From the NCBI GenBank assembly GCA_965222535.1, contig OZ244957.1, forward strand, positions 806,001 through 870,000: a DNA stretch of 64,000 nt. The letters are read 5' to 3'. The stretch is from G965222535 sp965222535 (GTDB lineage: Bacteria > Pseudomonadota > Gammaproteobacteria > HK1). Numbering within the stretch: position 1 is the first letter of the stretch; each line of letters opens with the position of its first letter. Positions 40,631-49,650 of this stretch are shown here, one piece after another. A model generated the notes under the pieces. The model did not search any database. It was not told the DNA's origin and saw only the letters and a program-made list of their open reading frames with translations. A program made the translations under genes and the position numbers.

Positions 40631-41263
40631 TCAGGGTGCGGGGAGGGGGGGGTGATAGGCATGCAGCCATTCATCATAGTAGTCTCCATCAAGAAGATTC
40701 GATACTGCCTGATTGAAGCGAGCGCTACCCCCATAGACCTCGACAATGTGTTCAAAGACTACCAAGCTACAGCAGTCAGATAGCTCAGGTTTCCCTTTTC
40801 GGCTCCATTGTTCCGCAACCTTGGCTCTCACAACAAGAACCCAATTCTTTTCTACACTGCATTGGTACCCATCGAGTTCGGCGTAGATTGGGCAATCACC
40901 CGATTCTTCAGAAAGCCGCTCCAAGACCGAAACCATTGATCCCTTAACTCGTTTCGCGAAGTGAGATGGCGATGTCCCTTCAAGGAATCGCTTGTTAAAA
41001 GCAGTGGCTGTCATTCTGGACAGTCCGAGTTTTAACTCAACTGCTAGGCATGAACTGACCGCCGAGCCCCGCACAGCCACGTCAATTCGATGCGTACCAT
41101 CAAAGATGCGACCGTTCCAACTCTTGAGGGGAACTTCGTGGGTAGCTGTGTGAAACGTAGCTCTATGCGGCCCGAGCAACGCTTCACGTACTTCCACGGA
41201 AGTGTTAAACATAGCCGCGACCAACGGCTCACCGACATGTTCAAGCTGGACGACTGAGGACAT
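40631..41263 (-). CDS. Hypothetical protein with PD-(D/E)XK nuclease-like motif
   Basis: 210 residues, no family recognised by name. The segment HRIDVAVRGSAVSSCLAVEL followed by KLG (about 58-80) has the spacing of a PD-(D/E)XK nuclease core: an aspartate on one strand (RIDVAV) and E-x-K on the next (VELKLG). The N-terminal helix-rich part and a later strand pair (NWVLVVRAKV) fit a restriction-endonuclease-like fold. G+C is lower than in the flanking genes. Neighbours are a small ORF at 41373 and repeats, so it may belong to a degraded restriction or defence locus. Nuclease activity is inferred from the motif only. Confidence 0.5.
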   Translation of the reverse strand: MSSVVQLEHVGEPLVAAMFNTSVEVREALLGPHRATFHTATHEVPLKSWNGRIFDGTHRIDVAVRGSAVSSCLAVELKLGLSRMTATAFNKRFLEGTSPSHFAKRVKGSMVSVLERLSEESGDCPIYAELDGYQCSVEKNWVLVVRAKVAEQWSRKGKPELSDCCSLVVFEHIVEVYGGSARFNQAVSNLLDGDYYDEWLHAYHPPLPAP

Positions 41264-41372
41264 TGGTGCCTACTAACACCTCAATAACTGGCACAACTTT
41301 GCTGCGTCCAGTGCCGTAGGCGCGAAATTGATTGTCTTGTGAGGTATTTGGTTCATTTCTGATACTTGGCTT

Positions 41373-41654
41373 CTATTTTGGAAACGATGCAACCATTTCA
41401 ACATAATGATTCATTGCTGAACCATAATTCTTAATAGTTTTATCTGACAATCTATTCAAACCAGCAAGCCTCTTAGAAATATTATGAATGTCATTTTTAG
41501 TAGATAAAGTTTGTTCATTAATAGTTATGCCAAGGTGCTTTTGTACAGAATTCAAATACGAAACATAAGATTGGCGCGAATCTTCAACTTTGTCATTTGA
41601 ACCGACTCCTTTAGCTTTTATATAAGCCACATATTTTTCTTGATGCTGAAACAT
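41373..41654 (-). CDS. Small AT-rich hypothetical protein
   Basis: 93 residues, clearly AT-rich compared with neighbours, so probably acquired. The sequence is all-helical in appearance: FQHQEKYVAYIKAKGVGSND, SYVSYLNSVQKHLGITINEQ and, near the end, SDKTIKNYGSAMNHYVEMVA. The last phrase resembles the helical N-terminal module found before HNH or other nuclease domains and in phage-type recombinases (pattern: T-I-x-x-Y-x-S-A-x-x-x-Y). The C-terminal catalytic part, if there was one, is missing. It lies 109 bases upstream of the nuclease-like gene on the same strand. Function unknown. Confidence 0.45.
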   Translation of the reverse strand: MFQHQEKYVAYIKAKGVGSNDKVEDSRQSYVSYLNSVQKHLGITINEQTLSTKNDIHNISKRLAGLNRLSDKTIKNYGSAMNHYVEMVASFPK

Positions 41655-41675
41655 TTTTATCCAGTTGAAGAATTA

Positions 41676-42120
41676 TAACTGAAAGTGGTGGTTGAAGGGT
41701 TGGAAAATAGTGGCGACTCTGATTGATTGGAAGTTGTAAAACAAACCCATCAATCTTAACGAGAGTCGCCACTATGAGTAAGCATAACGCAATTGAGCTG
41801 AGAGGTGAAGAAAAATCTGTTGCCCCCCTCCCCCAAACCCCTAAACCCCAGTACAGCCTGCACCCTCGCCTCAACGCCGTGCAGGGCCGATGGCAGGTGA
41901 AGGCTTTGGCATAGTGGAGGGCGAGGCTCTGGAATTTTCTATTTTTAATCCTGATATGCTAGGCGTTGCCTAGCATATCAGGAGGGCGAAGGCACTCCAC
42001 CACAATAAAAAAACACTTTACCCCCTTCCCCCAAGCCCCTAATCCCAGTAAGGTCTTGGTTTTGACTTAGCGTCGTGCATCTTGCTTCGTTGGATGCTCT
42101 GGAAGGGGGCTGCTAGGCGC
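41676..42120. repeat. Composite intergenic repeat region (R3) with two long hairpins
   Basis: At 41705-41776 a long inverted repeat: ATAGTGGCGACTCT pairs perfectly with AGAGTCGCCACTAT, with inner GATTGAT/ATCAATC. After CATAGTGGAGGGCGAGGCTC comes an R3 hairpin at 41949-41983 (TCCTGATATGCTAGGC, GTT, GCCTAGCATATCAGGA). It continues with AGGGCGAAGGCACTCCACCA, AAAAAAACACTTTACCCCCT and TTTTGACTTAGCGTCGTGCA, all repeated near 44.7 kb. No gene is seen. Confidence 0.65.
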
Positions 42121-42191
42121 ACTTAATTAAAAATCAAAACGATTATCTTCACGTAGCCTAACTATGTAACAAAATCACGGATTTCGCTCGC

Positions 42192-43394
42192 ATGTTCAAA
42201 CTACCGCTCAATGTCTGGTTACTGGTAACGGCGCAAGCGTTTGGTAGCTGCGGCACGATCATGGTGATCTTGGTCGGCAGCTTGGCAGGCGCTGCTATTG
42301 CGCCGTCGCCTAGCCTTAGCACGCTGCCCATCACTGCAGCGATCCTCGGCACCGCTGTCTCCACCGTCCCCATCGCGTTGCTGATGCGACGCATTGGGCG
42401 ACGAGCAGGGTTTTTGGGCGGTTGTTGGTTGGCCGCGATGGGCAGTTGCGTCAGTGCGTATGCGGTCTATAACAGCAACTTTTGGCTGTTCGTGGCGACT
42501 ATGACGCTCATCGGCTGCAACCAAGCATTTATCCTGCAATACCGTTTTGCTGCGATCGAGAGCGTCAGCGAAGCACAGGCACCACATGCGGTCGCAACGC
42601 TGCTGTTGAGCACTATCGTAGCGGCCATCCTAGGGCCAGAGATCGGCTTCAGGGGCAGCAGGTTGATCGCCGATACCCCCTATGTCGGCTCTTTTCTGGG
42701 GCTGGCACTGATGTACGTGTGCTCCGCTGCAGCCTTGCTGCGCTTTCAGAACGACACTGCTGCGATCAGTGAACGCAGCACAACTGCCGCTGGCGCATCG
42801 CGCATGTTGCATCACATCCTACGGCATCCACGTACCCTAACCGCCATCGGTGGGGCGGCTATCGGCTATGGCGTAATGACCCTGTTGATGACCGCAGCAC
42901 CGATCAGCATGCATCTCCACCGCGGGCTGTCAGAGGATGCTACCAAACTTGCCCTCCAGATGCATGTTATTGCGATGTTCCTGCCATCACTGTTCACCGG
43001 CCGCTTGGTGGCGCGTTACGGTGAGATCACCACCCTATGGGGCGGCATTGCTTGCAACCTGATCAGCGTATTGATCGCTCTCCACGGCGATACCGCGCAC
43101 CATTTCTCATTAGCGCTGCTGTCGCTTGGCATCGGCTGGAACTTGCTGTTCATCGCCTCAACCACGCTGCTGGCGAAGTGCTATCAAACGCACGAGCGCC
43201 ACAAAGTCCAAGCGACCAATGATTTTATTGTGTTTGGCTTTCAGGCAATCGCCTCGTTCAGCTCCGGGTTGCTGGTGAATTTGATCGGATGGGGGAATTT
43301 AGCGGTAGCGGCAGCGTTCCCGTTACTGCTGTTAGTAGGGCTTATCGGCTATCAAAAGTTCACCACCCCCACTCCTACCCCCTCTCCCCCATAA
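42192..43394 (+). CDS. Major facilitator superfamily transporter
   Basis: A 400-residue inner-membrane protein with about 12 hydrophobic segments in two halves. The MFS loop 2-3 signature appears as LLMRRIGRRAGFLGGCWLAA near residue 64-83 (pattern D/R-x-x-GRR). An equivalent GRLVARYGEITTLWGG lies in the second half near 275. A cytoplasmic loop with RFQNDTAAISERST sits between helices 6 and 7. The second half also has LLAKCYQTHERHKVQATNDF, typical of YcaD/UMF-like bacterial MFS proteins. The substrate cannot be told. It is flanked by repeats upstream and by the malate synthase pseudogene downstream. Confidence 0.85.
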   Translation: MFKLPLNVWLLVTAQAFGSCGTIMVILVGSLAGAAIAPSPSLSTLPITAAILGTAVSTVPIALLMRRIGRRAGFLGGCWLAAMGSCVSAYAVYNSNFWLFVATMTLIGCNQAFILQYRFAAIESVSEAQAPHAVATLLLSTIVAAILGPEIGFRGSRLIADTPYVGSFLGLALMYVCSAAALLRFQNDTAAISERSTTAAGASRMLHHILRHPRTLTAIGGAAIGYGVMTLLMTAAPISMHLHRGLSEDATKLALQMHVIAMFLPSLFTGRLVARYGEITTLWGGIACNLISVLIALHGDTAHHFSLALLSLGIGWNLLFIASTTLLAKCYQTHERHKVQATNDFIVFGFQAIASFSSGLLVNLIGWGNLAVAAAFPLLLLVGLIGYQKFTTPTPTPSPP

Positions 43395-43407
43395 GCAGAT
43401 CACTGCC

Positions 43408-44407
43408 ATGACACAGCAAATTCAACGCGAGCGCGTTAGCGATAGCACCACTGCTACACGATTTGGTTGCCGATGAAATAGCCCCTGGCAGCGGTGTCGA
43501 TGTCAATGCGTTCTGATCTGAACTGGCGTCAATTGCTGCCAATTTCATGCCGCGCAACCGGCAGTTGCTGGCCTTCCTGAGACACCCTGCAGGAGAAACT
43601 CGATGAATGGCATCGGCAGCGCTCTGGTAGCCCCATTGATATTGCCGAGTACCGCGCATTCCTGTCGCACATCGGCTATCTGCAAGATGACGTCGGTGAT
43701 TTCACGTTCGAGACCGAAAACGTTGATCCAGAGATTGCCGCGATAGCCGGCCCGCAACTGGTGGTGCCGTTACTGAACACCCGTTACGCACTCAAAGCAA
43801 CCAACGCCCGCTGGGGCAGCCTTTACGATGCCCTGTATGCGACCGATGTCATCGCCAACCCCGCGCGCTGGACACCGACCCGCACCCCCTCTCTGCCCCC
43901 TCCGACCTCTCCGATGCGTCCCAGAAGGCGTGCGTGGTGGCGTATGCCGCCCAGTTGTTGGACGAGTTTTTTACTTTAGCCACAGGCAGTCATCAGCAGA
44001 GCACTGGTTATCGCGTGGCTGCTGGTCGGCTCATCAGCGATCAGCCAAGAGGGTGCCGCCGCCTTAGCCGACCCAGCGCAGTTTGTTGGCTACCAAGGAT
44101 CAGTCGAGGTGCCTCATACGGTGCTGTTGCGGCATCACGGCCTGCATCTGGAGTTGCAGATCGATAAAAAGCATCCCATCGGGCGGGGATCAAAGACATC
44201 GTCATGGAAGCCGCTGTGAGTACCATCCAAGATTGTGAGGATTCGGTAGCGACAGTGGATACGGCTGATATAGTCGCCGTCTATCGCAATTGGTTCGGCC
44301 TGATGAACCGCTCGCTGACCCATACCTTTGTCAAACAGGGAGAACCCATCCAGCGTGCGATTTATCCCGATCGCCACTACCGCACTGCCGCTGGTACCCC
44401 AGCCTGA
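43408..44407 (+). pseudogene. glcB: Malate synthase G pseudogene, frameshifted and C-terminally truncated
   Basis: Translated across several frames, this region gives ordered pieces of malate synthase G: LVADEIAPGSGVDVNAF, MPRNRQLLAFL, DEWHRQRSG, EYRAFLSHIGYLQDDVGDFT, DPEIAAIAGPQLVVPLLNTR, YALKATNARWGSLYDALYAT, VVAYAAQLLDEFF, HGLHLELQIDKKHPIG and finally VSTIQDCEDSVATVDTADIV. The frame changes at least three times and an in-frame stop follows VDVNAF. The sequence stops after DRHYRTAAGTPA (44407), roughly the first 45% of the protein; the catalytic barrel end is gone and R3/MITE repeats follow. It starts 13 bases after the MFS gene. Confidence 0.88.
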
Positions 44408-44446
44408 AGAGTAAGCGCCCAGGCTGCTGCTGGCACTAAAGGGCAC

Positions 44447-44830
44447 CTCATGCTACTTGAAGATGCAGGAAGCGGCTCTGGAAATGCGGCTTCGGGCAAT
44501 GCTCTGGAAATGCGGCTTCGGGCAATGCTCTGGAAATACTGCGCTGAGGTTTTGGAGGAGAAGAACCTTCCAGCAGTTATTTTACGGTGCCGTTGAGCGG
44601 TCTGCCGGTCAGCAAACGGCGCGCCGCTCGGCGCTCCTAATTGAAATTAAAAACGATCACGCGGTACGTGGCAGTTGCGGAAGTTTTGTAAAAAAACGTT
44701 TATATTGAGGAAAGGGTGAAGGCACTTCAACCACAATAAAAAAACACTTTACTCCCTTCCCCCAGGCCCCTAGCCCCAGTAAGGTCTTGGTTTTGACTTA
44801 GCGCCGTGCATTTTGCTTCGTTTGATGCTT
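44447..44830. repeat. Composite repeat region upstream of recG (MITE end, R2, R3)
   Basis: At 44447 CTCATGCTACTTGAAGATGC matches the MITE/IS630 terminus. Then come tandem CTCTGGAAATGCGGCTTCGG units, GGTTTTGGAGGAGAAG, an R2 unit with GTCAGCAAACGGCGCGCCGC near 44608, and an R3 tail with AAACGTTTATATTGAGG, AAAAAACACTTTACTCCC and TTTTGACTTAGCGCCGTGCA. The last part repeats 42.0 kb nearly base for base. The recG start lies just beyond. Confidence 0.65.
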
Positions 44831-44871
44831 TTGAAATACTGCGCTGGTGCATCGCACTACCGCCCGCCACA

Positions 44872-46947
44872 ATGCCAAAACAAACCACCTGCGAGGGGCT
44901 GCCCATAACGACCTTAGCCAATGTTGGCAAGGCGCTTGGGGCGCGCCTTCAGGCACGCGGCGTGCGCACCATAGAAGACCTGTTGCTGCACCTGCCGCTA
45001 CGCTTCCAAGATCGTACCCGGGTGCTGTCCATTGCGGCACTTCGCGTTGGTGTTGAAGCGCTGTTTATAGGCGTCGTACAGCAAGCGCATTTACGTTATG
45101 GGCACCACCGACGCTCGTTATTGGTCACCGTCGCTGACGGCACTGGCACCATCACCCTGCGGTTCTTCCATTTCCACAAATATATCACGGCGAAACTAGT
45201 GGTCGGACAGCGCCTGCTGTGTTTCGGCGCGCCCCGTGCCGGGCCTACGGGCATCGAACTCCCCCACCCCGAATACAAGTTGTTGGCGGATGATGCGCTG
45301 CCGCTGCTTGAAACCAACCTGAGCGCAGTGTATTCAGCACCCGCAGGCATCAGCCAGTACCGCATACGCGCCTTGGTCGAACAGGCTTTGGCATACCTGC
45401 AAGCAGACAGGATATTGCCTGAAATACTGCCTCCAGACTTACTCTCGCAGTTACAGTTGATGGATCTGAAAACGGCGCTCATGCAGTGCCACCGTCCGCC
45501 ACGTGAAGGTGCCGCGGCGCACAGCGGTGCGGCGCGTAAACGCCTAGCGTTTGAAGAATTGCTGGCGCAGCGACTAAGCCATCGTCTGTTGCGCCGCGAG
45601 TCCGATCGTGACATCGCGGTCGCGGTCACGCTGCCGCAGCCGTTGATCGATACCTTCATCGCGTCCTTGCCGTTCACCCTGACCGCTGCCCAGCTTCGCG
45701 TTTGCGAAGACCTGCTCACCGACCTCAGCCACAGCAGACCAATGCACCGATTGCTGCAAGGCGATGTCGGCTCAGGGAAAACCGTGGTCGGCGCGATCAG
45801 CGCCTTAGCGGTTATCGGCAGCGGTCTGCAAGTCGCCTTTATGGCACCGACTGAGCTACTCGCTGAGCAGCACACGCTGACCCTCAGCTGCTGGTTGCAG
45901 CCGCTCAGGATTACGGTCGCTCAACTGTCACGACGCAGCTCTAAGGCGCAACGCAAGCGAGTACTGGAGCAATTGCTAAGCGGTGAGCTACAGTTGGTCA
46001 TCGGCACCCATGCCCTGTTCCAAGAGCAAGTCGCGTTTGCCCGACTGGGTTTGATCATCATTGATGAACAACACCGTTTCGGTGTTCATCAACGCCTTGC
46101 GCTCAATCAGAAAGGGCACCGCGATGCACACCAACCACACCAATTGGTGATGACCGCGACGCCGATCCCACGCACTCTTTCGATGACGGTATTTGCTGAT
46201 CTGGATACCTCGATCATTGATGCTTTACCGCCAGGACGTAAGCCGATCGTCACGGCGGTTGTCTCGAATCAGCGCCGTGCGCAGGTCATCGCACGCATAC
46301 GCACAGCGTGTCAGGCAGGCCAGCAGGCGTACTGGGTGTGCACGCTGATCGAGGAGTCGGATATCTTGCAATGCCAGACCGCGATCGATACCGCCGAGCA
46401 ACTGGTTGGTGCCTTCCCCGAGTGCCGTATCGGTTTGGTTCATAGCCGCCTACCGCCAGCGGAGAAAAGCGCCACAATGCAGGCGTTCCAAGACGGGAAG
46501 GTGGATCTGCTGGTGGCGACCACGGTGGTTGAAGTGGGGGTTGATGTACCCAACGCCAGCCTGATGGTGATCGACAACGCCGAGCGCCTAGGGTTAGCGC
46601 AGTTGCACCAGTTGCGCGGTCGGATAGGCCGCGGAGAGCGCCCAAGCGCCTGTGTCTTACTCTATCAACCGCCGCTGTCCGATAGCGCCAGACAACGCTT
46701 GCAGACAATACGCCGCTATCACGATGGTTTCCGTATCGCCGAATGCGATCTGCAGCAGCGCGGTGCCGGAGAACTATTGGGGCCGCGACAAACGGGGATC
46801 GCTCAGATGAAGGTTGCCGACCTGTGCAACGATGCCTCACTGCAACCCCAGGTTGAACGCGCTGCCGCGGCGCTTGCTGGCGACGAGGCCACCATCAGCG
46901 CTTTGATCAAACGCTGGATCGGCGCTTCCGACTATAGCAAGGTGTGA
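44872..46947 (+). CDS. recG: ATP-dependent DNA helicase RecG
   Basis: Branched-DNA translocase that regresses stalled forks and processes Holliday junctions and R-loops. 691 residues from ATG 44872; the frame runs further upstream into repeat DNA, which argues against an earlier start. Wedge domain: VRTIEDLLLHLPLRFQDRTR near 40, VADGTGTITLRFFHF near 90, IELPHPEYKLL. Motor: QGDVGSGKTVV (Walker A) near 300, MAPTELLAEQH, IIDEQHRFGVHQRLAL (DEQH box) near 400, MTATPIPRTLSMT, VATTVVEVGVDVPNASLMVI and LAQLHQLRGRIGRGE near 590, ending GELLGPRQTG. The family is complete. Confidence 0.97.
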   Translation: MPKQTTCEGLPITTLANVGKALGARLQARGVRTIEDLLLHLPLRFQDRTRVLSIAALRVGVEALFIGVVQQAHLRYGHHRRSLLVTVADGTGTITLRFFHFHKYITAKLVVGQRLLCFGAPRAGPTGIELPHPEYKLLADDALPLLETNLSAVYSAPAGISQYRIRALVEQALAYLQADRILPEILPPDLLSQLQLMDLKTALMQCHRPPREGAAAHSGAARKRLAFEELLAQRLSHRLLRRESDRDIAVAVTLPQPLIDTFIASLPFTLTAAQLRVCEDLLTDLSHSRPMHRLLQGDVGSGKTVVGAISALAVIGSGLQVAFMAPTELLAEQHTLTLSCWLQPLRITVAQLSRRSSKAQRKRVLEQLLSGELQLVIGTHALFQEQVAFARLGLIIIDEQHRFGVHQRLALNQKGHRDAHQPHQLVMTATPIPRTLSMTVFADLDTSIIDALPPGRKPIVTAVVSNQRRAQVIARIRTACQAGQQAYWVCTLIEESDILQCQTAIDTAEQLVGAFPECRIGLVHSRLPPAEKSATMQAFQDGKVDLLVATTVVEVGVDVPNASLMVIDNAERLGLAQLHQLRGRIGRGERPSACVLLYQPPLSDSARQRLQTIRRYHDGFRIAECDLQQRGAGELLGPRQTGIAQMKVADLCNDASLQPQVERAAAALAGDEATISALIKRWIGASDYSKV

Positions 46948-47001
46948 TCGGGTTTGCGCTTATCGGTGGTGCGCGAGCGTAGCGCAATGACTGCCAGAGG
47001 A

Positions 47002-47037
47002 CAGCGTGCTATATTGGGTGAAAGGTATATTAATCGA
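47002..47037 (+). repeat. R1b fragment
   Basis: GTGCTATATTGGGTGAAAGG and TATATTAAT match the inner segment of the R1b copy at 62214 (reverse strand). It lies between convergent recG and the small membrane-anchored protein gene. Confidence 0.45.
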
Positions 47038-47056
47038 TAGGCAGTGATGGCAGTCG

Positions 47057-47389
47057 CTATTGTTCTGGAGCGGTCAAAAACAAGAGTGCCTCTTTGCTCA
47101 ACATATTGATACGCTCCATATCAGCCGCAGCGTTATCTAAGTATGCTTGGATACAATTTACCACTTGTTCGATCGCTTGGTTATATTCATCCACTTCAGC
47201 GTTATAGGTCGCAAGTTCAGTTTCGGTTTTAAATTTATCGGGGCGCGGTGGCAGTGGCGGTAAATTATCGCCACATGAGTGTGACGGATAGCTGGCGCTG
47301 AGATTCGATGGCACTGGCTGCACCGCCCAGACACCAACGTAAAAGCTGGCGCTGATGATCACCATCCAAGCGATGGCGGCGCGTATCAT
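47057..47389 (-). CDS. Small membrane-anchored protein of unknown function
   Basis: 110 residues from ATG 47389, which overlaps the metA stop as ATGA; this overlap decides the start over the frame back to 47422. An N-terminal hydrophobic segment (IRAAIAWMVIISASFYVGVW, 2-21) is an uncleaved anchor or signal peptide. The rest is a proline-rich stretch (DNLPPLPPRPDKF) and a helical region (YNAEVDEYNQAIEQVVNCIQ). It probably faces the periplasm and may form a short coiled coil. Two cysteines (SCGDN and VNCIQ) might pair. It is last in the P-loop protein-metA-this gene operon. No family recognised. Confidence 0.6.
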   Translation of the reverse strand: MIRAAIAWMVIISASFYVGVWAVQPVPSNLSASYPSHSCGDNLPPLPPRPDKFKTETELATYNAEVDEYNQAIEQVVNCIQAYLDNAAADMERINMLSKEALLFLTAPEQ

Positions 47390-48465
47390 TGCCGCGCTTT
47401 CCGCAGTTGCAACGGATCGCATGGATCAACGCTGGGCATGAACGGCTTCAAGCGGTCGTAATCGGTCAACCGATACACCAACCCCAGCCAATTGTTAAAT
47501 ATCGCCCGTCCGCTATCGACCCAAGTATTATCCACCAGCGGATAAAGTGCTTCCTCGGGAAAGACAAACGCTTTAGTTGGTGATTGCCGCTCGCGCGTGG
47601 CTGTTTGTTGCAAGCACTGCAATAGCGGCGCTGCCTCAGAGGGGAAGTAGTGTTGCGGCAGCGGTGGATAATCATCGCGCTCGCGGTGTATGTAACGCAT
47701 AACTTCGCGCTTCATCTCCTTGAGCAGACTGATGCGGTCGTACTCGGGGTGCCCTTGGAAAAAGACAAACCGGAAGCCATCCTCGCTGGTCGCGAGATTA
47801 ATGCCCGCTTCCTCGCTGTACGATAGCACCGGCAGCGCGATCGTCTCCAACTGCTCACGGGTGACTTCATACACATGCGAATGTGGTACGTCAAAGCGGG
47901 TGTTGGTGTCGTTGAGCAACGGGTGGCTGGCGCAGTTGCGATGCGAAAACACCCCCCAGCGCTTACCCGGCTGGCAGCGGATGCGTTCAATTTGATGAAA
48001 ATGCTGTAAATACGCATGCGTTGCGAGGCACGAACAAATCACTGAACAGATATTCTCATGCGCCCATTCAAACACTTGCATCAAAGGCTGCCAAAACGGC
48101 TCGTCCTCCATGCGCTCTTGCTGCGGGTTGGCACCAGTGATAACCAAGGCATCCAGCCCCTCTTCCTGCGCGGCTTCCAGCGCTTCATAGTGCTGGTTCA
48201 TATAGGCCCTGGTGGCCTCACTTCTGGGTTGGGCGTCAATGCCTGACAGGTGAGGATAAATCTGCATGACGCGATTGGATGAACTGAGCAGTCGCATGAA
48301 TTGACGTTCCGTTGCCCTGAGCGCCGCATCGGGCATCATGTTCAGCAACCCGACGTGAAGTTCGCGAATCGCCTGACTGCGCGCTTCTTCAAGAGACAGC
48401 ACGATGTGACCGGCTTGACGCAACCAATCAAACGATGGCAATGAAGTGTGCGCGACGATGGACAT
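47386..48465 (-). CDS. metA: Homoserine O-acyltransferase, MetA family
   Basis: Activates homoserine for methionine synthesis. MetA-fold enzymes use succinyl- or acetyl-CoA and the name does not settle which. 359 residues. ELHVGLLNMMPDAALRATER near 35 is the family N-terminal block; CSCLATHAYLQHFH near 142 holds the catalytic cysteine; FRFVFFQGHPEYDRISLL near 230 holds the His and Glu of the triad (GHPEYD). FNNWLGLVYRLTDYD closes the fold. The stretch between (GKRWGVFSHRNCASHPLL) differs from E. coli MetA. ATG 48465 overlaps the upstream stop as TGATG, so a TTG one codon earlier is rejected. The downstream gene overlaps as ATGA. Confidence 0.9.
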   Translation of the reverse strand: MSIVAHTSLPSFDWLRQAGHIVLSLEEARSQAIRELHVGLLNMMPDAALRATERQFMRLLSSSNRVMQIYPHLSGIDAQPRSEATRAYMNQHYEALEAAQEEGLDALVITGANPQQERMEDEPFWQPLMQVFEWAHENICSVICSCLATHAYLQHFHQIERIRCQPGKRWGVFSHRNCASHPLLNDTNTRFDVPHSHVYEVTREQLETIALPVLSYSEEAGINLATSEDGFRFVFFQGHPEYDRISLLKEMKREVMRYIHRERDDYPPLPQHYFPSEAAPLLQCLQQTATRERQSPTKAFVFPEEALYPLVDNTWVDSGRAIFNNWLGLVYRLTDYDRLKPFMPSVDPCDPLQLRKARQ

Positions 48466-49343
48466 CAACCCCCCTTCATCGGTTGTTGCTGATCAGTGGT
48501 TTGCTGCTGATCAAGGGCCGCGCAGATCGATTCATCAAAGGCCTGCTCGTTAGTGATCTTTTCGGCGCAACCAGCGCTGATGGTATAGCCATAGCGATCG
48601 GCGATCGCCTGATACAGCGGACGGCGATAGTTGATCAGGTGCGGGAATACCCACCGTACAAACGCCTGTGGATCAAGCTGGCCCTCATCAGCGAGGTTGT
48701 ATTGTTGCAGGTACTGCTGCAAGCGGTGTTGGAGAAAGGCTTCGTTGTAGTACATCGGCTTGGGTGCCCGCGCATGGCGTTCAATAATCTCCTGCTCCAA
48801 CGAATCATAGGCTTCAATATATAAAATAATGCTGTGCTCAGCCAGCAATGCTATCGTGTCTGCATCATCCAGATCACAGACGCTGCCTCCGGCGTCATTG
48901 ACAAAGTGAGCATAGCCGTAGATCTGCTGCGCCTTGCGGATAAAGTCAACGACATCGCGCATCGCCTGTATTTCCGCTTTGCGATGCAGTTGCTGACGCT
49001 CGATAAACTTGCCGTAGCGCAACCCACCTTTCGCAGGATCGCCTATATTGCCGATAAAGCGCGATAAAGGAGCCAAATTGTTGATTGTGATATTATTGCA
49101 GATGTAGATCGAATCGGAGCATAGCAGACTTTTGAGCCCCGGCACCTGCATCATTTGGTGTTTGATGTCGTCTATTATGGGCTCCGACAAATAGCGCGTG
49201 CCAATGCGATAATCACCTGAATAATGAAACCAACGGTGATACGGCAAACGGCTGGCGAGGGTCGTCTTACCTACCCCTGACATGCCGATCAGAGTCAGCG
49301 CCTTGTTGGGCCAGCGGCGGTATTGTGCCGAAGTCATGCGCAT
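48465..49343 (-). CDS. P-loop ATPase/kinase-like protein linked to metA
   Basis: 292 residues. The Walker A motif LTLIGMSGVGKTTLASRLPY sits near the N-terminus (about 16-35), as in shikimate- and nucleoside-kinase-like proteins. GDYRIGTRYLSEPIIDDIK follows. VNDAGGSVCDLDDADTIALL near 150 and ILYIEAYDSLEQEIIERHAR near 175 could carry Walker B and sensor functions. A Gln-rich tail (QQQTTDQQQPMKGG) ends the protein. Its stop overlaps the metA start (TGATG), implying translational coupling and perhaps a role tied to methionine metabolism. I cannot assign a reaction. ATG 49337 is an alternative start two codons in. Confidence 0.65.
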   Translation of the reverse strand: MRMTSAQYRRWPNKALTLIGMSGVGKTTLASRLPYHRWFHYSGDYRIGTRYLSEPIIDDIKHQMMQVPGLKSLLCSDSIYICNNITINNLAPLSRFIGNIGDPAKGGLRYGKFIERQQLHRKAEIQAMRDVVDFIRKAQQIYGYAHFVNDAGGSVCDLDDADTIALLAEHSIILYIEAYDSLEQEIIERHARAPKPMYYNEAFLQHRLQQYLQQYNLADEGQLDPQAFVRWVFPHLINYRRPLYQAIADRYGYTISAGCAEKITNEQAFDESICAALDQQQTTDQQQPMKGG

Positions 49344-49650
49344 TGGTGCGAGTACCTAGGATCAAGTTCCAGCAAGCGACAGTTACCCGCGAGCACCGCG
49401 CTTGGTGGTTCCCTTTGGTCGTAACATCAGCACTCTCATCACTACTTTAATGGGTTGCGCTGGAGTAGAGATAAGGCTAATAATCGGAGAAGTTTTTAAA
49501 GCCGGCGGCACCATCAGTCCTTGGTAGCACATGGCGTACCCGTATGAAAAATACTACCTATCCATATAATAGATGATAAATTGACGAGTGGTGTTCATAA
49601 CGTCTCAAACAGGCGTCATCAGGCGTTTGCGCGTGCACCTTATAAAAGGG
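49344..49650. other. Intergenic stretch, nothing recognised
   Basis: No gene, RNA or repeat recognised between the P-loop protein start and the R1 copy at 49651. It presumably holds the promoter of the metA operon, but I see no convincing boxes. Confidence 0.3.
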
